Assembly (NCBI GenBank): GCA_046155285.1
Contig: JBJXEA010000005.1
Coordinates: 1-64,000, forward strand
Length of the DNA: 64,000 nucleotides
Reading direction: 5' to 3'
Source: CAILHX01 sp046155285
Lineage (GTDB): Bacteria; Pseudomonadota; Gammaproteobacteria; Burkholderiales; Methylophilaceae
Of this stretch, positions 56,704 through 64,000 are shown piece by piece. Both the position numbers and the translations under genes were made by a program. Position 1 is the first letter of the stretch. Each line of letters begins with the position of its first letter. A model generated the notes under the pieces. The model saw only the letters and a list, made by a program, of their open reading frames with translations, made no database searches and had not been told where the DNA came from.

Positions 56704-58317
56704 ATGAAACTACTCGGTCTTCGCATTCCGTTCCTGCGCTTACCCAGCCTTGCAAAGCTGGGTATCAAGCTGCCCAAACTCAAAATCAGCCCCGCGGTGC
56801 GCATTAGCTTTGGCTTGATCTCGCTCATCATGGGTTGGATTCTGCTGCTGGACATGATGGTGGGTTTCTGGCCGGATACCGGCAAAGTCACCACCGAGTT
56901 ACGCGCCAAAACCAGCGAAATTCTTGCGATGCAGTCCGCACAATACATTCAAGCCAGAGACTTCGACGGACTCAAGAAAACCTTAGAAGACGGTGCAAGC
57001 GAGCAAGCCCAGATACGCTCAATCGCGGTGCGCCATAAGAGCGGCAAAATCGTGCTGCAAGTGGGTGACCATGCGCTCTATTGGAAGCCAAAAACTACTG
57101 TATCCACACAAGATTTTGCGCGGTTAGGCATCCGCTCAGGCAACGAACCTTGGGGTGAAATTGAAATTGCTTATACTCCCTCTGTGCCGCAAACGCCGCT
57201 GGATTGGTTGAAGAAACAGGCCGTCGTTTCATTCTTGCTGCTGATATTGGGCGGCTTCGTCATGTTCTTATTTTATCTGCGTGGGGTGTTTTCTTATCTC
57301 AATCCTTCTACGGTGGTTCCCAGCCGCGTCAGCTCAGCTTTTGATGCATTTAGTGAAGGTGTGTTGATGGTAGATAACGCGGGCAAGGTGATGATTGCCA
57401 ATAAGATGTTCCGCACTTGGGGCGAAGATCTGGCGGGCGATTTGTTTGGCAAGCACGCCAAAGAGTTGTCGGTGATCAAAAGTACGATGGGTGAAGACCC
57501 TAAAGCGTATCCGTGGACTAAGTCTATGGAAGCTTTGCAGTCGGTGAATGGCTGGCCGCTCAAGATTACACTGCCTTCAAAAGAGAGCATTAAAGTCATT
57601 GTCAACTGCTCGGTGATTCAGGATGCGGCGAACGCGGTGCGCGGCTGCATGGTGACCTTTGCCGACGTGACTGAGTTGGATAAGGTGAATCAAAACCTTA
57701 ATTCCGCCATGGGCAAGCTGAAAAAAACCCAAGGAGAACTGGAAGAGAAAAACGAAGAACTTTTCCGTCTAGCGACGCGCGACCCAATGACGGGAGCATT
57801 TAACCGCCGTGCATTTTTTGCTGAAGCTGAGAAAATTCTGGAAGACTATCGTGTCAGCAAACAGCCGCTGTGCGCGATTATGTCGGACATAGATCACTTC
57901 AAGAAATTTAACGACGTGCATGGCCACGCCATAGGCGACAAGGTGATTGTCGCTTTTGCTAAGTCATTAGGCGTTCCATTGCGCACTTCAGACATGTTGT
58001 GTCGCTATGGTGGGGAGGAGTTTGTGGTGCTATTGCCGGGTGCTGATCGTAAGGTGGCAATGGGTATCGCCGAGCGCTTACGTCAAGAAGTGGAGCAGCG
58101 TTCCGGCCCTTCCATACGCCATACTGTGCCGCTCAACATCACGTCCAGCTTCGGCGTGGCGCTGTTGGAGGACGACGTGGTTGATCTGACCATGCTCATA
58201 GACCGCGCCGACCAAGGGCTTTATGTAGCCAAGAAGAGCGGCAGAAATCGGGTGAAGTTTTATGGTGAACCGATAGAAGCAAACGCCCCGCCGGAAGAGC
58301 CTAGGGATTTGCATTAA
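56704..58317 (+). CDS. Membrane-bound PAS-GGDEF diguanylate cyclase
   Basis: A 537-aa membrane protein predicted to make cyclic di-GMP. Two membrane segments (about 34-58 and 176-200) bracket a periplasmic sensor domain of about 115 residues. A PAS-like domain (about 212-325, SAFDAFSEGVLMVDNAG) and a short coiled coil lead to the GGDEF domain (about 360-520). The active-site motif is GGEEF, and an RTSD inhibitory-site motif stands five residues before it, so product inhibition is likely. A palindromic repeat follows the stop, then a convergent GGDEF/EAL gene. Confidence 0.9.
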   Translation: MKLLGLRIPFLRLPSLAKLGIKLPKLKISPAVRISFGLISLIMGWILLLDMMVGFWPDTGKVTTELRAKTSEILAMQSAQYIQARDFDGLKKTLEDGASEQAQIRSIAVRHKSGKIVLQVGDHALYWKPKTTVSTQDFARLGIRSGNEPWGEIEIAYTPSVPQTPLDWLKKQAVVSFLLLILGGFVMFLFYLRGVFSYLNPSTVVPSRVSSAFDAFSEGVLMVDNAGKVMIANKMFRTWGEDLAGDLFGKHAKELSVIKSTMGEDPKAYPWTKSMEALQSVNGWPLKITLPSKESIKVIVNCSVIQDAANAVRGCMVTFADVTELDKVNQNLNSAMGKLKKTQGELEEKNEELFRLATRDPMTGAFNRRAFFAEAEKILEDYRVSKQPLCAIMSDIDHFKKFNDVHGHAIGDKVIVAFAKSLGVPLRTSDMLCRYGGEEFVVLLPGADRKVAMGIAERLRQEVEQRSGPSIRHTVPLNITSSFGVALLEDDVVDLTMLIDRADQGLYVAKKSGRNRVKFYGEPIEANAPPEEPRDLH

Positions 58318-58323
58318 GAGTTG

Positions 58324-58470
58324 AACCACCCCGGCGCTGTGCGCCACCCCTCCTTGGAAAGGAGGGGAAGAGAGCATCTTTTAGCTCAGAATCAAAAAGT
58401 GGTGGTAGTTTCTGGGGGGGTATCTCCCCTCCTTTCTAAGGAGGGGTCGCCGCTTGCGGCGGGGGTGGTT
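58324..58470. repeat. AACCACCCC inverted-repeat element (147 bp)
   Basis: The left arm (58324-58367) begins AACCACCCCGGCGC and contains CCCCTCCTTGGAAAGGAGGGG-type sequence. The right arm (58426-58470) is its approximate reverse complement, ending GGGGGTGGTT. Each arm is itself a hairpin. It fills the gap between two convergent c-di-GMP genes and could end both transcripts. The motif is one of several dispersed families in the window. Confidence 0.7.
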
Positions 58471-58472
58471 TG

Positions 58473-61190
58473 TCAGTGCGTAGTAATCCGCCCAAACTCA
58501 GCCGCCATCTTGGTCGCATACTTTTCAAAATCGTCCGCCACTAATGGCTTGCTGAACAAAAATCCCTGAATAATTTCGCAGCCCAAATCTTTTAGATAGA
58601 CGTGCTGATGTTCAGCGTCCACGCCTTCGGCTATCACCGATTTTTCAAAGGTGTGTGCCACGTCCACAATCACTGCCACGATCTTTTCTGAGGGCTTGCC
58701 TATGCCCAGCACGAAGGAACGGTCTACTTTAAGGATGTCGAACGGCAGCAGGCCGAGATAACTCAAGCTGGAATAACCCGTGCCAAAGTCGTCAATGGCG
58801 ATGAGGAAGCCTTCCTTTTGCAGGTTGCGCAGCACATCTACCACGCCGCCAGTGGCGTCTACGAACATGCTTTCGGTGATTTCCAGTTCGATGTTGGCGG
58901 TGGAAACGCCATAGTGTTTGAGCGTGGCCAGCACTTCTTCGGTGAAGGTGGCGCGGCGTAAATCTTGGCTGGAAATGTTGACTGCTATGCGCGGCGGGGC
59001 AATGCCCTTGGCGACCCAATCCACGAACTGCTTGCAAGCAATATGGCGAATAGTGTCGCTCATTTTGATGATGATGCCGGTTTCTTCGGCGATGTTGATG
59101 AATTCGCCCGGATTCACCAAACCGCGCGTGGGGTGCTGCCAGCGCACCAATGCTTCAACCCCAGCAATCGCGCCACTACGTAAGTCAATTTGCGGTTGAT
59201 ACACCAAAAATATCTCGCCATCAGTATTCACCGCTTGGCGCAGGTCGTGTTCCAGTTTCAGGCGCTCTACCGCCTTGGAGTTCATGTGTTCCTCGTAGTA
59301 CACATATTGCGTCTGGCCGGACGCTTTGACCCGCGTCATGGCCATTTCGGCGTAGTGAAACAGGTTGTCTATGCTCTCGCCATCGGTGGGGTAGATGCTG
59401 ATACCCATCACCGCGCCCAGGTGCATGGTTTGGCCTTCATAGGCAAAATTGCTGCCAAACACACTGACCAGTTTTTCTGCTACAAACCCAATTTCGTTAG
59501 AGTTGTTGAGGTCAGGCAGCAGCACCACAAACTCGTCATTGCCAAAGCGCGACACCACGTCGGATTCACGCAATTTACTCAGCAGCCGTTGCGCGACCTC
59601 ATTCAGAACATGGTCACCACCGGCGTAGCCTAGGCTATCGTTGACCTTTTTGAACCCGGCCAGATTGATGTAGATAATCGCCACCAGCAACTTTTTGCGT
59701 CGCGCACGTGAGATTTCTTGCGACAGGCGGTCGCGGCAGAAAGCGCGGTTGGGCAGGCCGGTGACCGGGTCAAAGTGTTCCTGCATATACAGCTCTTTGC
59801 CGCGCATCACCGAGGTCAGCGCCACGCCTAGCCTGTCAGCAAAGGAGCGTGCAAAATGATGCTCACCCTCGGTCAGCGTTTTATCTTTGGATAGGCCAAA
59901 ATGCAGAATCGCAGAAAGCTCGCCTTCACGATACACCGGAAATAAATGCAGCCTAGCCGCGCCAAACTCGGCCAGCGGTTTGAGAAACTCTTGTTTATCG
60001 GGATGCTCAATGAGTAAGCCGTTGGGGTCACTGCTCAAGCTCTCTTTGAACTTGCTGTCCAAGGGCGGCAGGGTGACGGCTTGTGTTTCGTCTAAGGCGT
60101 TGACCCAAGTGCTTTGCTGTTCTGGTGTCGTATCGTCGAGATGCGTCACTGCTACCAGCACGCAGGGGATGACCTTAGGTACGTTGGTGAACACCAGTTC
60201 GATGATGTTGTTAAAGCTGGCGTTGGACAGAATAGCGCGGTCAAATTCGTCCATTGCCCGCACAATATCCAAAGGATGAGAAATCATCAGTTGCCCACCG
60301 ACACTATGTGGACCGGCTCTGGCACGGCGTGGGCGCAGGGTTGTCAGCCACGCTAAAAATAGCGCCAGCACGATGCTGGCGGTCATGACTCCGTCGGAGG
60401 CTTTGCTCACGAGCATTGAGGCTTGTGGGCTGGCGGCGATGACGTTCCAGTCGTCACTGGCGAACTGCTCGCGTAATGGCAGTGCGGTATAGCTCGCTTT
60501 TCCGCTGTTGTTGCCGTCGTTCCATTGCAATTCGCCGGATTGCAAGCGCAGTGGCTGGCGCAGGGTTTGCATCATCGCAAGGTCAGGCGTACTGGAGGCG
60601 AACAACACCTGCTGGTCGCGCTGGCTCAGGATGACTAATTGATGTTTGCTTGGTGATTCGTTTTTCCACAAATAGGCGGGCGATAATTCAGCGGTGAGCA
60701 AATCAAAGGTATTGCTTTCATTGCCTTCATTTTGATCTTGTACCACGCTGCGTAGCAAAATGATTCTGGCGTTACCGGTTGGGCTTGGCAGCGCGAGGAG
60801 TGCAGAATCACCATGCGCTAGATGTATCTTGGTGGCTTCGGTCTGGTCGGCCAGATTAAGCTGTGCGCCCAGCAATGGGGTAATCTGACCGGATTCATCA
60901 ATATAATTGACGGCCTTGAAGTAGGGCGTGGAAATCTGTAATAAGGAAGACGCATTAGGGTCACGTGCGGCACGTTCTAAAGCGTGATCCGCGTTGCGCA
61001 GCCGGTCTTGCAGGGTTTGTTTGAAGCTGGTGGCTTCTTGTAGTAATGTGGTTTGACGTGTGCCTTGAGAGCCAGCATCGCCGCGGGAGAAAAAAATGAA
61101 GGCGATGCAGGTCACCAAAAGTGCCAGCACTAAGGGGATTCTTCTTTGGGTGAAGCCAAATTGTGTAGAATCAGAACGCATAGCTTCCAT
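58473..61190 (-). CDS. Membrane-bound degenerate-GGDEF/EAL c-di-GMP phosphodiesterase
   Basis: About 905 aa. A membrane segment near residues 14-32, a periplasmic sensor domain of about 220 residues and a second segment near 255-275 precede a GAF-like domain (about 300-460). The GGDEF domain carries GNDEF instead of GGDEF and is probably not catalytic. The EAL domain keeps EALVRWQHP, VNISSQDL, ELEITESMF, DDFGTGYSSL, LKVDRSF, AEGV and IQGFLFSKP, so phosphodiesterase activity is likely. The start is uncertain among 61217, 61190 and 61181; a frame extended to 61616 overlaps the next gene and is rejected. Confidence 0.88.
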   Translation of the reverse strand: MEAMRSDSTQFGFTQRRIPLVLALLVTCIAFIFFSRGDAGSQGTRQTTLLQEATSFKQTLQDRLRNADHALERAARDPNASSLLQISTPYFKAVNYIDESGQITPLLGAQLNLADQTEATKIHLAHGDSALLALPSPTGNARIILLRSVVQDQNEGNESNTFDLLTAELSPAYLWKNESPSKHQLVILSQRDQQVLFASSTPDLAMMQTLRQPLRLQSGELQWNDGNNSGKASYTALPLREQFASDDWNVIAASPQASMLVSKASDGVMTASIVLALFLAWLTTLRPRRARAGPHSVGGQLMISHPLDIVRAMDEFDRAILSNASFNNIIELVFTNVPKVIPCVLVAVTHLDDTTPEQQSTWVNALDETQAVTLPPLDSKFKESLSSDPNGLLIEHPDKQEFLKPLAEFGAARLHLFPVYREGELSAILHFGLSKDKTLTEGEHHFARSFADRLGVALTSVMRGKELYMQEHFDPVTGLPNRAFCRDRLSQEISRARRKKLLVAIIYINLAGFKKVNDSLGYAGGDHVLNEVAQRLLSKLRESDVVSRFGNDEFVVLLPDLNNSNEIGFVAEKLVSVFGSNFAYEGQTMHLGAVMGISIYPTDGESIDNLFHYAEMAMTRVKASGQTQYVYYEEHMNSKAVERLKLEHDLRQAVNTDGEIFLVYQPQIDLRSGAIAGVEALVRWQHPTRGLVNPGEFINIAEETGIIIKMSDTIRHIACKQFVDWVAKGIAPPRIAVNISSQDLRRATFTEEVLATLKHYGVSTANIELEITESMFVDATGGVVDVLRNLQKEGFLIAIDDFGTGYSSLSYLGLLPFDILKVDRSFVLGIGKPSEKIVAVIVDVAHTFEKSVIAEGVDAEHQHVYLKDLGCEIIQGFLFSKPLVADDFEKYATKMAAEFGRITTH

Positions 61191-61284
61191 AATACTTGCA
61201 GTTGCTTCAAACTGCATTACCAAATAGCATAGCTTTGCATAGTTTAGACAAAGATTTAAGACAAGATAATAAATGAGATGACAA

Positions 61285-62658
61285 TTGAAAGCTGAAGCAG
61301 AACTCATCCTCGAATTCCAAGCCACCTTGCTCTCGCATCCGCATTTTGACGAGGCTGCGACAGCCTTTGCCACCGAGCTGGCACTTAGGCTGGGTTTCGA
61401 TCGCGTCGCCATAGGCTTGGTTGAGCGCGGGCAGGTTGCGGTCAAGGCCATTTCACATAGCGCGGACGTGCTGGCCAAATACGAGGCGCATCGTGCCATC
61501 GCCAATGCCATGGATGAAGCTATCGAACAAGCCGCGGTGTTGATTTCCACCGAAATTGGCGGAAAAACGCCAAGGATTTTATTGGCGCACAAAGCGCTCG
61601 CCAGAGCCACTGGCAATCAGATATGTACCATCCCGCTCGCCAATAATCACGAAATCTACGGCGCTATCACCTTGGAGCGCGGCGCTGGTACAGCATTGGT
61701 GCAAGAAGACATTGAGGCTTGCGAAACCATCGTCAGCCTGCTGGGGCCGGTGCTGTTGCTCAGATGGAGCGAAGATCGTCCGTGGTATAAACGCATGACG
61801 AAGCTGGGCTTGGGCAGTATGAAGCGCGGTTATATGCTGCGTAGATTCCTGTTCAAAACGCTTTTGTATGCAGCCGTGGTGGCGCTTGCCGTGCTGCTGT
61901 TTTTCCCCGTGCCTTACAACATCAGCGCGCCAGCCAAGCTGGAAGGCTTAATCCAACGCGCATTGGTAGCCCCTGAATCTGGGTTTTTAGAAAAATCCTA
62001 CGCGCGTCCGGGCGACCGGGTCAAAGCTGGGCAAGTATTGGCCGAGCTTTCTGATCAAGAGTTGCAACTGGAAAAACGCAAGTGGGCAAGCGAGCTGGCG
62101 CAACATGAAAATGCCTACGGCGCAGCGTTAGCGCAGTCTGACCGCGTGCAGTTGGTCATCAACCAGTCCAAAGCCGACGAAGCACGCTCGCAATTGGAGC
62201 TGACCGAACAGAAATTGGCACGTTCAAGAATGGTGGCGCCGTTCGACGGCATCATCATCAAGGGCGACTTGCGGCAATTGCTGGGAACCCCAGTGCAGCG
62301 CGGCGACGTGCTGCTGACCATCGCGCCGGTGGATGCTTATCGCCTAATGATAGAAGTGGACGAGCGCGACGTGTCTTATGTGCAGGCTCAACAAGGCGGC
62401 CGTGTGGCGCTGGTGTCCTTGCCTGATAAAACCCTGTCTTTCCATGTGCTGCGCATCACGCCTGTCGCCACTACCAAAGAAGGCCGCAATTTCTTTGACG
62501 TGGAAGCTGCGTTGACCAATCCAGCGCAAACCTTCTTGCGCCCTGGGCTGGAAGGTGTCGCCAAGATCAACGCTGGCAACCGGCCATTTATCTGGATTTG
62601 GACGCATCGTGGCTGGGATGCGGTGCGCATGGCGCTGTGGAATTGGGGTTTGTTGTAG
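61285..62658 (+). CDS. GAF-domain HlyD-type membrane-fusion protein
   Basis: A 457-aa protein. A GAF-like domain fills the first 150 residues. One membrane segment (about 190-212, LLYAAVVALAVLLFFPVP) is followed by a HlyD/RND adaptor region with a lipoyl-like half (LVAPESGFLEKSYARPGDRVKAGQVLAEL), a short coiled coil (about 250-315) and the second half (RMVAPFDGIIIKGD, then GDVLLTI). It would bridge inner membrane and outer-membrane export partners; the cytoplasmic GAF domain suggests regulated assembly. The start is TTG 61285, because a stop precedes it in frame. The membrane peptidase follows after 9 bp. Confidence 0.82.
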   Translation: MKAEAELILEFQATLLSHPHFDEAATAFATELALRLGFDRVAIGLVERGQVAVKAISHSADVLAKYEAHRAIANAMDEAIEQAAVLISTEIGGKTPRILLAHKALARATGNQICTIPLANNHEIYGAITLERGAGTALVQEDIEACETIVSLLGPVLLLRWSEDRPWYKRMTKLGLGSMKRGYMLRRFLFKTLLYAAVVALAVLLFFPVPYNISAPAKLEGLIQRALVAPESGFLEKSYARPGDRVKAGQVLAELSDQELQLEKRKWASELAQHENAYGAALAQSDRVQLVINQSKADEARSQLELTEQKLARSRMVAPFDGIIIKGDLRQLLGTPVQRGDVLLTIAPVDAYRLMIEVDERDVSYVQAQQGGRVALVSLPDKTLSFHVLRITPVATTKEGRNFFDVEAALTNPAQTFLRPGLEGVAKINAGNRPFIWIWTHRGWDAVRMALWNWGLL

Positions 62659-62667
62659 GGCTGCATC

Positions 62668-64000
62668 ATGCGTGAATCCCTGTTCAGCCCACTCTGGCAT
62701 CGCTACTCCCAGCAACGCCCACAGTTGCGTTCGCACGTTACCGTGCAGCAGCAGGAATACCGCAAAAAAATGTGGTATCTGCTGATCAACAATACCAATG
62801 GCAACCACTATCGCATCAACCATGTGGCGTATCAGTTTGTGGGGCGTTGCGACGGGCAGCACACGGTGCAGGTGGTGTGGGATAGCGTGTTGGAGAGCTT
62901 GCAGGATGATGCGCCGACGCAGGACGAAATTATCCGTTTGTTGACCGAGCTGAATCAGCGCGATTTGCTGCGCTATGAGGCGCTGCCTAACATTAAAGGA
63001 ATGTTCCGGCGTAAGAAGGAAAAGGTCAAAAAGCAGCGCCGCGCCACGATTAACCCCTTCGCCATGAAGCTTTCCTTGTGGGATCCCAGCGCCTTTTTGG
63101 ACAAACTGTACTGGTTGCCGGCACTGATTTTCAATCCGCTGACCTTTATTCTTTGGTTGGCTGCGGTGGGTTTTGCGCTGATGTCAGCCTCGGCCAATTG
63201 GGGCGAGCTGACCACGCATTTCACCAGCCACATGGCCACGCCCAGATATTTGCTGCTGGCATGGGTTAGCTTTCCCTTCATCAAGGCGCTGCACGAGCTA
63301 GGCCACGCATTGGCGGTACGCAACTGGGGCGGACAGGTACACGAAACCGGCATCACTTTATTTTTGATGACCCCAGCCCCCTACGTGGATGCCTCCGCTG
63401 CCAGTGCTTTCCGTGGCACTTTCCAACGTGCGATTGTGGGGGCGATAGGCATCATGGTGGAGTTGTTGCTGGCCTCCATTGCCATGCTGGTGTGGTTCAG
63501 CAGCCAAGAGGGCATCATCCATGATATTGCCTTCGTCACCATGTTCATCTGCGGCGTTTCCACCTTGGTGTTCAACGGCAATCCGCTGATGCGCTTCGAT
63601 GCCTATTACATTTTGTGCGATTTATTTGATTTGCCCAATCTCGCCACGCGCAGCAGAATGTACTGGGTCAATCTGCTCAAAAAGTTGATGTTGGGCGCTC
63701 GCAGCGTAGTGGCGATGGATAAGGCTGAAGGCGAGGGCAAGTGGCTGTTTTTCTATGCGCCTTTATCTTTTCTGTTGTCGCTGATATTGATGAGTTACGC
63801 GGTGCTGTGGCTGGGTTCGCAGTCCTTGGTAATAGGCGTGATTGGTGCGCTGTTCGTGCTGGTTTCGCTGGTGTTGATGCCGCTCTATGGTTTGATCCGA
63901 GAGATAGTCGCCTCCGCTGCTTTGGGTGCAACACGGTTTCGGGTGAGAGTGCTGATTGCGCTCAGTTTGGGGTCTGTCATAGCTGCGCTGGTGTTGGTTC
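62668..64000 (+). CDS. M50 (site-2-protease-like) membrane peptidase, C-terminus beyond the window
   Basis: The gene is open to the last base. Its first 130 residues are cytoplasmic and helical, and many membrane segments follow from about residue 140. The zinc motif HELGH lies near residue 210 (KALHELGHALAVRNWGG) and the second motif NGNPLMRFDAYYILCD near 310, matching M50 metalloproteases. Such proteins are often coded beside HlyD adaptors in export loci, and some carry a HlyD domain at the C-terminus, which would be outside the window. The ATG is preceded by TAGGG. Active-site residues appear intact. Confidence 0.85.
   Translation, partial: MRESLFSPLWHRYSQQRPQLRSHVTVQQQEYRKKMWYLLINNTNGNHYRINHVAYQFVGRCDGQHTVQVVWDSVLESLQDDAPTQDEIIRLLTELNQRDLLRYEALPNIKGMFRRKKEKVKKQRRATINPFAMKLSLWDPSAFLDKLYWLPALIFNPLTFILWLAAVGFALMSASANWGELTTHFTSHMATPRYLLLAWVSFPFIKALHELGHALAVRNWGGQVHETGITLFLMTPAPYVDASAASAFRGTFQRAIVGAIGIMVELLLASIAMLVWFSSQEGIIHDIAFVTMFICGVSTLVFNGNPLMRFDAYYILCDLFDLPNLATRSRMYWVNLLKKLMLGARSVVAMDKAEGEGKWLFFYAPLSFLLSLILMSYAVLWLGSQSLVIGVIGALFVLVSLVLMPLYGLIREIVASAALGATRFRVRVLIALSLGSVIAALVLV

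Noticed and set aside
58473..61616. 1047-aa version of the EAL protein
   Set aside because: The extra N-terminus overlaps the HlyD gene in antisense and has no domain similarity.

Overview
This 64 kb window is a contiguous piece of a betaproteobacterial chromosome, probably from the Nitrosomonadales and plausibly a Gallionellaceae-like autotroph. The basis is gene order (greA/yhbY-rlmE-ftsH-folP-glmM; rimP-nusA-infB-rbfA-truB-rpsO-pnp; pilT next to yggS-proC-yggT; pyrR-pyrB-pyrC'), a CbbY-type Calvin-cycle phosphatase, and many short palindromic repeats. The genus call is inference; the sequence contains no rRNA.

Layout. 1-127: the 3' end of an IS110-type transposase. 271-6658: rhlE, carAB and greA. 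6658-12237: a DUF4149 membrane protein, yhbY, rlmE, ftsH, folP and glmM. 12547-12829: three tRNAs (His, Arg, Pro). 12913-15064: folD, cbbY-like and dksA. 15156-23594 (minus strand): the rimP-nusA-infB-rbfA-truB-rpsO-pnp transcription/translation block. 23819-26658: a two-partner secretion pair (small TpsA plus TpsB). 26825-32677: a heavy-metal-domain membrane protein, a CinA-N domain protein, comEC, lolD and lolC. 32872-34451: an isolated flagellin and a SapC protein. 34536-40847: riboflavin genes, yqgE-ruvX, pyrR-pyrB-pyrC' and a Tat-exported FecR-domain protein. 41109-49045: a small protein, SPFH/NfeD, pilT, yggS-proC-yggT, cysC, nudB, nadA and an EEP phosphatase. 49045-50193: clsB. 50261-54880: tRNA-Thr, then a small defence island (Panacea antitoxin-like gene, PemK-like partner, type IIG restriction-modification enzyme), then tRNA-Arg. 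54936-64000: miaB, a diguanylate cyclase, a GGDEF/EAL protein, a GAF-HlyD adaptor and an M50-like membrane peptidase cut by the window end.

Most of the window is housekeeping. The strongest unusual signals are: (1) five tandem copies of an 8-bp unit between the only plausible ATG and the signal peptide of tpsB, which put the gene out of frame as sequenced, while loss of one unit would restore it exactly (a candidate phase-variable switch); (2) a recurring TAnAAT-N6-ATG arrangement without Shine-Dalgarno sequences at yhbY, dksA, ribE, nudB, miaB and lolC, with N7 at cysC, suggesting leaderless mRNAs; (3) terminator-like hairpins just after the promoters of carAB and rimP-nusA-infB, suggesting attenuation; (4) a Panacea/PemK-like pair beside a type IIG enzyme between two tRNA genes; and (5) at least six families of short inverted-repeat elements, several of which supply stop codons, ribosome binding sites or C-terminal codons to neighbouring genes. 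One of these is a 75-bp miniature that shares 61 bp exactly with the IS110 end at the window start.
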